A stretch of 64,000 bases of DNA. Source: Emydura subglobosa. Lineage: Eukaryota > Chordata > Testudines > Chelidae. Position 1 is the first letter of the stretch. Each line of letters starts with the position of its first letter. A model generated the notes under the pieces. That model was not told the origin of the DNA and made no database searches. It worked only from the letters and a program-made list of their open reading frames with translations. Where the stretch lies: contig ML679954.1 of the NCBI GenBank assembly GCA_007922225.1, positions 21,083,743 through 21,147,742 on the forward strand, in the 5' to 3' direction. A program made the translations under genes and the position numbers. Below, one piece after another: positions 32,545 to 42,064 of this stretch.

Positions 32545-34949
32545 ATTAGGCTGGCGAGTTGATGCACAAAGATTAATAGATTCCAAGGTCAGAAGGGACC
32601 ACTGTGATCCTTTAGTCTGACCTCATGTATAACACAGGCCATAAAATGCCCCCAAAATAATTACTAGAGCATAGCTTTTAGAAAAACATCCAACCTTGAT
32701 TTTTAAATTGTCAGTGATGGAGAATTCATCATGACCCTTAAACATTTGTTCCAATGGTTAATTACTCTCACCATTAAAATGTACACCTTTTTTCCAGTCT
32801 GAATTTATCTAGCTTCAATTTCCAGCCATTGGATCATGTTACACCTTTCTCCACTAGTCTGAAGAACCCATTATTAAATATTTGTTCCCCCTTAAGATAC
32901 TTATAGACTGTAAACCAATCACCCCCTTAACCTTCTTATTGTCAAGCTAAACAGATTGAAGTCCTTGAGTCTATCACTATAAGCCATGTTTTCTTATTCT
33001 TTAAATCATTCTTGTGATTCTTCTCTGAAATGTCTCCAATTTATCAACATTTTTCTTCAGTTGAGGGCACCAGAACTGGACACAATATTCCAGCAGCAGT
33101 CACACCAGTGCCAAATACAGAGGTAAAATAACCTCTCTGCTGCTACTCAAGAGTCCCTTGTTTATGAATTCCAGGATCCCATTAGCTCTTTTGGTCACAG
33201 CATCACATTGGGAGCTCATATTCAACTGCTTATTCACGGCGACCACCAAATCTTTTTCAGAATCACTGCTTCCCAGGATTGAGTCCCCCATCCTGTAAGA
33301 CTAGTCTGCATTCTTTATTCCTAGAGTATACATTCACATTTAGCAGGATTAAAACACATATTGTTTGCTTGCGCCCAGTTTACCAACCGATCTAGGTCAC
33401 TAAGAATCAGTGACCTATCCTCGTTATTATTTATCACTCCCCCAATTTTTTTGTCACCTGCAAACTTTATCAGTGATGATTTTATGTTTTATTCAAGATC
33501 ATCAATAAAAATGTTAAATAGAGTAGGACCAAGAACCGATCCCTGTAGGACCCCCCAAAAATGATTACCCAATTAGTTACATTTTGAGACCTATCAGATA
33601 GCTAATTTTTAATCAAATTTAAAGTGTGCTTTGTTAACTTGACATTGTTCTAGTGTTTTTTTTAATCAAAATGTTGGTGGTACCAAGTCATATGCCATAC
33701 AGAAGTCTAAGTATACTATCTTTCTCAAACAAATGTGTAATCTCATTAAAAACAGGTATCAAGTTAGTTTGACAAAATCTATTTTCCATAAACCCATATT
33801 GATTTTCACTAATTATATTATCTTCCTTTAATTCTTTATTAATCAAGTCCCAAATCAGCTTCTCCATTTTCTTGCCCCGGTTCAATGTCAGGCTGACAAG
33901 CCTATCATTACCCAGTTTATCCCATTTTTCCTTTTTTTAAATTGGCCCAACATTAAGCTTTCTTCCAGTCTTCAGGAACTTCCCCTGAGCTCCAAGACAT
34001 TTTGAAAATAAACATGAACAGTCCAAGGAGCTCTTCGGCCAGCTCTCCTAAAACTCTTGAATGCAAGTTATCTGGACCCGGTGTTTTTAAAATGTCTTAC
34101 TCTAGTAGCTTCTGTTTAACATCCTCCAGAGATACTAGTGGACTAGAAAGAGTGTTATCACCATGTTACAAGACTATGTTATTGGTTTTTTCCTCAAATA
34201 CAGAAAACAAATATGCATTGAACATTTCTACCTTTTCTAGACTATTATTGATAATTCTACCATTTCCATCTAGTAATGGACCAATACCATTGTATGGACT
34301 CTTTTTGTTTCTAATATATTTTTAAAACTCAGCAGCCTTCTCTTTCCCTCTAAACCTGTTCAGTTTTTTAACCAATATGGCCTTCTTCCTCAATTGTGGC
34401 TTTTGGGACATTATTGTAAGGTATTCTTAAATGATTCCCAATTATCATTCATATTTCTCTGATTAAATCCAGTTGAGTTGGCTCATAGTTGTTTTCAGCT
34501 ATGTGAAATTAGCCCTGTTAAAGCACCAAGAATACATATTACTGGTCTGGACTTATTCTGCTTGCATATTACAAATCTGATCAAGTCATGATCACTCATA
34601 CCTAAGATACCATTAATTATTAGATTTGTGATCAGTTCCACTTTATCTGTTAGGACAAGTCCAATAAAGAATTCCCCCACATTGGCTGCAAGACTTTTTA
34701 AGTTAGGAAATTGTCATTTATACTGTTTAGAAATTCCAGGGATGTTTTAGTACTGACAGTGTGAGACCTCCAGAATATGTCACTCAAATTGAACCGCCCA
34801 TGATTGTGTATCTTTTTTTCCCTAAATACCATAGATAAATGTTTAAGGAGGCAATCATCCTGTTCCCAGTTGTGAGTTAGTGGTCTGTAGCAGAAAGAAT
34901 CTAATACCCCATCTTGTACATTATCTGTAGGACATTGATCCATAAGCAT
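32545..34949 (-). mobile_element. CR1 LINE fragment: end of endonuclease, reverse transcriptase and 3' tail
   Basis: On the minus strand from 34949: DSFCYRPLTHNWEQDDCLLK and HNHGRFNLSDIFW are endonuclease blocks, and GILGMSDHDLIRFVI (34495-34680) is the SDH block. The linker and reverse transcriptase follow (ISENQYGFMENRFCQTNLIP at 33780; KFAGDKKIGG near 33450, palm motif, FADD changed to FAGD). The C-terminal part is at 33291-33100 (SSDSEKDLVVAVNKQLNMSS). The 3' UTR runs to about 32560, ending aatctattaatctttgtgca. Stops and frameshifts are many. Missing endonuclease N-terminus upstream implies an internal deletion of a few hundred bases. Confidence 0.85.
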
Positions 34950-35470
34950 TCAAGATCATTTTCTTCTGATGCTCATTCAAGATGCTCTTCCCCTTCTTGG
35001 TCATCTTAACCCCATCTCTTCCCAGAAGTCCTCCTCCTCAGAACAGCATCCCATGGTCAAGGAAGCCCAAGCCCTCCTGTTGATACCATCTGCACAGCCA
35101 TGCATTCATCTCCAAGAGGCATGTGTCCTGGGGTCCTTACCCTCAACCAGGAAGATGGACAAGAACACAACCTGCTCCCCAACTCCTTCACCCTCACTCC
35201 CAGAGCTCTGTAGTCACTGCTGACCGCGCAGGGTTATACCTGGCAGTTTCATTAGAGCCCATGTGGATGAGCAGTGTGGAGTAGTGGTCAGAAGGATGGA
35301 TGAGCCTCAGCAACCTTTCCATAACATCTCAGATGCAGCTCCAAGCAAGCAGCACAGGGACAATTGCTCTAAGGCAAAAGGCAAAGAGATAGCCCCAGCC
35401 CTTGAAGAAGGACTGTGGGAGAGACTGCTGTCTGTAGGAAGGAGTTACTGACTGCCTTCAGGTGAGAGGT
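34950..35470 (-). pseudogene. CR1 ORF1 esterase (SGNH/GDSL-type) remnant
   Basis: CR1 ORF1 proteins end in an SGNH-hydrolase-like esterase. Here the minus strand gives AVSNSFLQ near 35450, where I recall VGDSLLR (the serine block); the GDS is degraded to SNS. Then come YRALGVRVKELG near 35210, LGFLDHGMLF at about 35070-35045 and GLLGRDGVKMTKKGKSIL near 35030-34970. The last block normally has D-x-x-H, and the histidine position is Lys. Serine-block motif and catalytic His both look lost. It directly precedes the endonuclease end at 34949, so part of ORF2 has been deleted between them. Confidence 0.7.
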
Positions 35471-35966
35471 GATCCAGCCCAGCTGCTGCAGAGAAGGGTT
35501 GGGAGCAGCTTCCAGCAAGTGCCTCCACAGCTAGCCAAGAAGTAGATGTGAGAACCACAAATCCAAAGCACGGATAGCAGAGTCCATAGATCCAGTTAAG
35601 ATGCTGAAAAAGAGGGTGAAGGTAGGAAGAGCCCAAGGAAGTGGATGGAGGAACTGAAGGAACAGTCCGTAGCCACCTAAAATAGGGGCTCCTGGGCTGG
35701 AACCCAGAGGAGAGGGTGGGTCTGGGCTCATCCACCTCTCCCCCAAAGCAAGAGGAGAACTGTACAATAAGCTCTTTTGCACAGCGGCAGAAAAACTTTG
35801 TGCAGCACCGCAAGTCCATCAGAACAGGCTTAGCACAGTTCTGCTGCCATTTGTTCATACAATAAGGGGGACATTTCATTACCCCTGCAATTAACACTAC
35901 AGTGATTCGTGACCAACACCAGCCAAAATTATCATTTGGGCAAAGCAGTCCCATCATGCTGAGCAC
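35445..35966 (-). other. Open frame of 173 codons, unassigned
   Basis: Longest unassigned open frame in this part of the window (MLSMMGLLCPNDNFGW at its start; DHLSPEGSQ at its end). It is cysteine- and proline-rich with no domain I recognise. It lies just upstream of the CR1 ORF1 esterase and overlaps its first bases on the same strand, so it may be the decayed 5' part of the same CR1 (ORF1 N-terminus or 5' UTR). It may equally be a chance frame. Not a confident gene. Confidence 0.25.
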
Positions 35967-36059
35967 CTAGGCAGGGTGGGTGTGCTCATGCAAACTCAGT
36001 CTGGTCCTGAAGCCTTTTCCCCCTTGCCCTTCAGCTAGCTCAGCAAGGGCGGGTTCATT

Positions 36060-36305
36060 CAGACCCTGCTTATGATAATAAATAATTTATAGTTGTTTAG
36101 CATCTTTCATCTCAACTTCTCAAATCACTTAAAAAAGTTAATGAATTAATCCTCACTCCAAGTGAGGTAGATTTTATGCATTGAGTTTCACAGATGGGGC
36201 AACTTCCCATGCACCCAAATAGAGATGACGAATAATCTAGCCTCCTATCTTTGTGAAAAATCCCATGACAGCAGCTGAAATATGTATCGGTTGTTTGCAT
36301 TTACC
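36060..36305 (+). repeat. Ancient LINE 3'-end repeat (CR1/L3-like)
   Basis: The order ataataaataatttatagtt, gtttagcatctttcatctca, aatgaattaatcctcactcc, aagtgaggtagattttatgc then gagtttcacagatggggcaa matches the tail type at 12150 and 27225, with more decay. Confidence 0.55.
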
Positions 36306-37190
36306 ACTTCCCTTTAAAAAAATTATGTTTGATGTGAATAATAAATGTTCTTTACTGAATATTTCACTCTTTTTTATGTCTTAAGCAAGATAAAATTGTT
36401 GTAAAAAAGTAAATGGGTGGGAATAGGATTGGCAGCTGTGCAGTTTGCACTGGTAGCTCCAGAATAAGTACATAGCATTATCTACTAAACTGCAGAGATG
36501 AGAAGGTGAGAAAAATCCAACCTTTTAGCCATATGTTTTATCAACAGTGAACAGATAATATTGGGTTTTCTTGATTACTGTTAAAATGATGTGCTAGAAT
36601 ATTCTGAATTCATTTGCTGAACATTGTACTAAAATTGTTGACTCTTAACCCATTTGCACACTCATCAGTGGACCAATTACTCCCCAGTTATCATGGGTAC
36701 ATACCAGGTGAATAATTGCATTAGACCAAAATATGTTGGATGGATGATTGAGCTAGGGCTGGGTTAACTAAGGGATCTCCTAGCTTTAGTAGTGGCTGGC
36801 CTTGGTAAGGGTGCTTTCCTGCATCAGTCACACAGGAGTTAACCTTTTTTTCAATGTGTGCACTCTCAGGTATTTATATTAGTTGTCACTTGATCCAAAC
36901 TGCTACCCTTGTTGCTTTATAATGCTCAACATGAAAATATCTGGTCTGAAATCAGGGCCATCAACATAGCCCAAAACTCAGTTTAATCAGGAAATATGAT
37001 TGGTAAGAAAAATCACGAAGTTGCCAATGTGCACAACTTTATGGCAATTCTCATGATATTTGTGTCTTTTCTTAAAGCCCCAGATCTCAGAATCAAGCAA
37101 CTATGAAAGCATCTCAGCTTTGATGGAAAGGGGTTGGACTTTTTCCATGTGCTAACAAACACACGGTAACTAACATGTGGCAAAATCCTA
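36306..37190. other. Non-genic DNA
   Basis: No gene or repeat recognised. Confidence 0.45.
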
Positions 37191-37330
37191 GTGTGGACCT
37201 GAAGAAGAGCTTTGTGTAGCTCAAAAGCTTGTCTTTTTCACCAACAGAAGTTGGTCCAGTAAAAATATTACCTCACCCACCTTGTCTTTTTAATATCCTG
37301 AGACAAACACAGCTACAACAACACTACAAA
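37191..37330 (+). mobile_element. Penelope-like retroelement end (second family), hammerhead-like
   Basis: The order cctgaagaagagctttgtgt, agctcaaaagcttgtctttt, tcaccaacagaagttggtcc, attacctcacccaccttgtc then tcctgagacaaacacagcta is a common reptile repeat end. Assigning it to Penelope-like elements is inference from the hammerhead-like layout: CTGAAGA (37199-37205), a perfect 5-bp stem II (GAGCT 37207-37211 with AGCTC 37218-37222) and then AAAA at 37223, where GAAA is expected. Stem III is poor. Confidence 0.45.
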
Positions 37331-37940
37331 CACATGCGGACAAAGTAGTTTACAGTTTTCACATGTGTTAGCCGAACAAAGGTACCAAATGATAGTAAGG
37401 AAGGTTCTAGTATAGAAGTAAACCCCAAAATAAACCTAACTTTAAATTTTAATCAGCAACCAGAAATTGTCAATATACCACAGAGGCACTTAGACCCAAA
37501 GTAGTTTCAATTTTTTTTAACATGCATTCCAGATAGATGGCATTATCATGGATAGAAAGGAATGACTAAAAAGGTTTTAGTTCTAAGAGAAGTGTATAAA
37601 ACTCTTTAAACCTTGAGAAATCAACATGAAATGCATTCTAAATCTTTGAGAACAGGTCCCAGCACTAATGACCTCCAGCAAGCTGATTAAATATTCTCAG
37701 TGCCATTCATCTATTCTTTTATATACAACCAGAAAAATATTTAAACAGTTGGAGTTTACAACACTCTTAACAGTGAAATTATCATTCACATGTATTCTCC
37801 AGGTTCATCCATCATTTCCCAACAATAATATCTGGGTGCAAATCTGAAATGTAATGTTTCTGGTCTTGAATGTACAGTCCTCCCATAACTCACAATAACA
37901 TAGCAGACATCCTTTGTTGGTCTGATAAGATATTTATTTC
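37331..37940. other. Non-genic DNA
   Basis: No gene or repeat recognised. Confidence 0.45.
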
Positions 37941-37944
37941 ATAG

Positions 37945-38574
37945 ACTACTACATGGATCCTTCAGTCCAACCTCCCACAAGGTGGGCATAAAAACTGGAA
38001 GGGAAACAGGTATAATCAAACACAAGAATCGAGAACAGAGGAAAGGAAACAACAGAATAATTACATGAAAAGATTGGTGGAAACACAAGGGGATTTAGGA
38101 AGAAACGAGAGCAGAGATGTAAGCAAGAGTAGACTTGCTCATAGCCTTGAAGGTGAAAACAATAAGCATGTAACTGATGAGAACAGTAAAAGGAAGCCAG
38201 TACAGGGAACTGAAGAATGGGGAAGTGGTGTGTCCCAAGCAAGAAGCATGTGTAGAGCATTATAGGAGCAATATTTTATATGGATTTGAATGGAGTAAAG
38301 GGAGAAGCAAGGAGTCTAGAGATGAGAGGAGGTTATATTAGTCACAATAGCAGATTACCAATGCAAAGATAAGCATCTTATACTTGGGGATGGGAAAGAA
38401 GAGATGAGTTTGTGAAATACAGAAGAAGAATCAAAAGGACTTGGTAACAGACTAAGTATGGAAAGAAAGAGGAAACAAGATAAATACTGAAGTTCCAATA
38501 GGTGATAGGGAGAATAGTGTTGTTAAAAACAGTGATGGTGTTGGGTTTGAGTTAGTGACAGAATACCCAGTTGG
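37945..38574 (-). mobile_element. L2-type LINE fragment: C-terminal part of ORF2 (lower half)
   Basis: The minus strand reads TITVFNNTILPITYW near 38555 (the block after the palm). Then come a leucine-rich decayed stretch, TSPFFSSLYWLPFTV near 38200 and LIVFTFKAMSKSTLAYI near 38150. These are the L2 C-terminal blocks (SLHWLPV-like and FKAL-like). The other half is at 41655-42060. Both are on the minus strand in the right order, so they are one L2 copy interrupted by 38575-41654. It is very decayed. Confidence 0.65.
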
Positions 38575-39254
38575 CAGCAGCGGCGGTCCCTCAAAGTCGA
38601 GGATGACGTCCGTCAGGCTTGGTGGGTTTTCAGAGGACTGAGTCCGATTCTGGTTGCACATGTTCTTCAGTAGCAGGGGCATATTGTTACATGGAGGAGT
38701 GGGATTTGCAGCCCCGGGTTGGTCTCCTTCCTCCGCCGCCACCATTTTGCTTTGGTGTCAAGTTCATTGGGCCTCGAAGTGGCACACACCTTAATGGACC
38801 AGGTGGTGCCATGCCCAGCGGTAAGCAGTTTGCTCCTCCCAGTCGTTGATGCCTCCATGCTTAAGGGCAACCTTGAGCGTATCCTTGTACCACTTCCTTT
38901 GGCCACCTTTTGAGCATTGGCCAACCAAGAGCTGGGAGAAGAGAACCTGGCAAGGGAGGCGGTTCTCGGGCATCCAGATGCAGTGGCCCATGCATCAGAG
39001 TTGATTTCTCAGGAGCAAGGCTTTGACGCTGCTGGACACAGCTTCATGGAGGATGCTCGCGCTGGTCCAGTGGTCCTGCCATTTGATCTCCAGGATTCAA
39101 CACAAGCATGGCTGGTGGAAGCTCTCAAGGGTCTTAATGTGGCATTGGTCCAGGTTTCGCTGCAGTAGAGGAGGGTGGTCAGCATGACAGCCTTATAAAC
39201 CAGGACCTTTGTCGACTTCTGAAGGTCTCTGTTTTCAAAGACACCTTGTCGCAG
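38575..39254 (-). mobile_element. Zinc-finger-ended LINE: C-terminal part (lower half)
   Basis: Read on the minus strand: [20 protein letters not shown] from 39254, then [10 protein letters not shown], the block GHCIWMPENRLPCQVLFSQL (38991-38930) and GGQRKWYKDTLKVALKHGG (to about 38860). Next is DWEEQTAYRWAWHHL, and near 38690-38610 a decayed C2H2-type finger (C, then CATRIGL, then KTHQ). This is the C-terminal end of a non-LTR retrotransposon ORF2 whose protein ends in one finger. I know the protein family but not with certainty its clade name. It is continuous with 40830-41654 across the CR1 insertion. Confidence 0.75.
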
Positions 39255-40829
39255 CTTAAAGACTATTTAGAAGGATTGGACATTCACAAGTCCATGGGGC
39301 CGGATGCAATGCACCCAAGGGTGCTGAGGGAGTTGGCTGACGTGATTTCAGAGCCATTGGCTATTATCTTTGAAAGCTCGTGGGAACAGGGGGAGGTCCC
39401 TGAGGACTGGAAAAAAGCAAATATAGTGCCCATCTTCAAAAAAGGGAGGAAAGAGGATCCAGGGAACTACAGACCGGTCAGCCTCACCTCAATCCCTGGA
39501 AAAATCATGGAGCAGGTCCTTAAGGAATCCATTTTAAGGCACTTGGAGGAGAGGAAGGTGATCAGGAACAGTCAACACGGATTCACTAAGGGAAAGTCAT
39601 GCCTGACCAACCTGATTGCTTTCTATGATGAGGTGACTGGCTCTGTGGATGTAGGGAAGGCGGTGGATGTGATATACCTTGACTTTAGCAAAGCTTTTGA
39701 TACTGTCTCACACAGTATTCTTATCAGCAAGTTAAAGAAGTATGGGTTGGATGAATGGACTATAAAATGGATAGAGAACTGGCTAGAGCATAGGGCTCAA
39801 CGAGTAGTGATCAATGGCTCCATGTTTAGTTGGCAACCGGTCACAAGCGGAGTTCCCCAGGGGTCGGTCCTGGGGCCGGTTTTGTTCAACATCTTATTAA
39901 TGATCTGGAGGATGGGGTAGATTGCACCCTCAGCAAGTTTGCGGACGATACTAAGCTGGGGGGAGTGGTAGATACTCTGGAGGGTAGGGATAGCATACAG
40001 AGTGACCTAAACAAACTGGAGGATTTGGCCAAAAGAAATCTAATGAGGTTCAACAAAGAAAAGTGCAGAGTCCTCCACTTAGGAAGGAAGAATCCCATGC
40101 ACAGCTATAGACTGGGGACCGACGAGCTGGGCAGCAGCTCTGCAGAAAAGGACCTGGGGGTAACGGTGGATAAAAAGCTGGATATGAGTCAGCAGTGTGC
40201 CCTGGTTGTCAAGAAAGCTAATGGCATATTGGGCTGCATTAGGAGGGGCATTGCCAGCAGGTCACGGGAAGTGATTATTCCCCTCTATTCGGCATTCGTG
40301 AGGCCGCATTTAGAATATTGTGTCCAGTTTTGGGCCCCCCACTACAAAAAGGATGTGGACAAGTTAGAGAGAGTGCAGCGGAGGGCAACCAAAATGATTA
40401 GGGGGCTGGAGCACAGGACTTATGAGGAGAGGCTGAGGGAACTGGGCTTGTTTAGTCTGCAAAAGAGAAGAGTGAGGGGGGATTTGATAGCGGCCTTTAA
40501 CTACCTGAAAGGAGGTTCCAGGGAGGATGGGGCTAGGCTGTTCTCGGTGGTGGCAGATGACAGAACAAGGAGCAACGGTCTCAAGTTGCAGGGCGGGAGG
40601 TCTAGGTTGGACATCAGGAAAAAGTTTTTTACTAGGAGGGTGGTGAAGCACTGGAATGGGTTACCTAGGGAGGTGGTGGAATTTCCATCCTTAGAGGTTT
40701 TTAAGCTGAGGCTTGACAAAGCCCTGGTTGGGATGATATAGCTGAGGTTAGTCCTGCTTTGAGCAGGGGGTTGGACTAGATGACCTCCTGAGGTCCCTTC
40801 CAACTCTAATATTCTATGATTCTATGATT
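39255..40829 (+). mobile_element. CR1 LINE, best preserved copy: reverse transcriptase to 3' end
   Basis: A 5'-truncated CR1 that runs to its true 3' end. ORF2 from 39246 reads [78 protein letters not shown] and [16 protein letters not shown]. Near 39893 one base is missing, which shifts the frame. The rest is in the overlapping frame from 39830: [14 protein letters not shown] (FADD, intact, 39938-39949), [40 protein letters not shown], then [20 protein letters not shown], ending [14 protein letters not shown] at 40741. The 3' UTR ends with two tandem ATTCTATG words (40811-40829). Apart from the frameshift I see no stop. Confidence 0.93.
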
Positions 40830-41654
40830 AAAGAAGGTGATACTGGTGCAGTTAACTCAGTGCTGGACTTCTGCCAGTAGTAGCCCACATACTCCAGAGC
40901 CTCCCCATTTATGTGGATGGTGCGAGGGATGTTCAACTGGCCTGGAGAAGGTTGGTGGAGGATCTTCATCTTGGTGATGTTCAAGAACAGGCCAAATCTC
41001 TAATACAAAGCATTGAAGAGATCTCACATCCTGTGCCAAGTGAGCCATCATGCAGCAGTCATCCACAAAGTGAAGGTCGTGCATGTCCTTGGTGGTGAGT
41101 TTCGTTTTTGCCTGGAAGTGACCGAGATTGAAGAGCTTCCCATCCTATTAATACTGGATACTGACGCCGGGTGGTAGGTCGTCTCGGATGAGGTGGATGA
41201 TGATGGTCAGGTAGATGGAGAACAAGGTGGGGGCAACCACACAACCTTTTTTGACCCTGGTCCGGATGAGGTAGGCATCAGTTTCAGATCTTCTACTCAG
41301 GACTGTGGCAGTCATATCATTGTGTAGGAGTCTCAGAATGGTAGCAAACTTCAATGGGCAATCCAGACATTGGAGGATGATTCACAGAGCTTCACAATTT
41401 AAGGAATCGAACACCTTGGTCAGGTCAATGAAGGCGAGGAACAGTTCTTGATTTTGCTCCTGACATTTTTCTTGGGTCTACCTGACAACAAACACCATGT
41501 CTGCAGCACCCTGGAATGTTTGGAAGCCACAGTGGGTTTCCGGGAGGATCTCCTCAGCAATGGGTCGAAGGCGGTTCAGGAGGAGACGGGCCAGGATCTT
41601 ATCCACGATGGACAGGAGGGAAATCCCCCTGTACATACAATACAATATCCAATA
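40830..41654 (-). mobile_element. Zinc-finger-ended LINE: reverse transcriptase part (upper half)
   Basis: On the minus strand: ISLLSIVDKILARLLLNRLR from about 41630 (start of the palm/fingers), HCGFQTFQGAADMVFVVR near 41510, then the frame 41354-41148 with NDMTATVLSRRS and VKKGCVVAPTLFSIYL. LHFVDDCCMMAHLAQD (41080 and below; palm motif, FVDD) is followed by IPRTIHINGEALEYVGYYW to about 40870. It stops at the CR1 3' end and resumes at 39254. About 20 residues of the family's usual text are missing at the junction. Several stops and frameshifts. RT motif aspartates FVDD look kept. Confidence 0.8.
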
Positions 41655-42060
41655 TGAGATATTGGAAAGGCAGCTGGAAACGAAGGGATAGATCAGGGAG
41701 ATTTGGAAGTCATCAGCACAGAGATATTATTTGAAGCTTTATACATAGAAGACTTTGCCCATGGGGAACATAGCATAGAAATAGGGGATGAAGGTCAGAA
41801 CCTTGAGGAATATTGGTAGACAGAACAGGAGAGGAGCCACCAAAGAAGAAAATGGGGGAGCAGTAGGAGAAGTAGGAAGAAAAATAGGAGAGCACAGAGT
41901 CCTGGAAGCCAAAGGACAAAAGAAAGGCCAGAAGAAAGAATTTCAGCTGTGCCAAAGGTCTCAGCAGATTGAGGAGATTTGACCAAGAAAACTGGCCAAT
42001 GTTTGAGTCTGAAAGAAGATGGGAAAGTAGTTGGAGAGACAACTGAAGTCAAGGGACAGG
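41655..42060 (-). mobile_element. L2-type LINE fragment: reverse transcriptase palm (upper half)
   Basis: Minus strand: SFGFQDSVLSYFSSYF and GGSSPVLSTNIPQGS (41870-41800) are L2 blocks before the palm. YLCADDFQISLIYPFVSSC (about 41740-41680) holds the ADD of the palm motif. SNISYWILY is the last readable L2 text before 41654, where the zinc-finger LINE begins. It resumes at 38574. This is the oldest layer in the nest. Confidence 0.75.
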
Positions 42061-42064
42061 TTTT

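Noticed and set aside
39886..40803. Open frames on the minus strand (39886-40098, 40364-40651, 40501-40803)
   Set aside because: They are antisense shadows of the CR1 reverse transcriptase frame on the plus strand.
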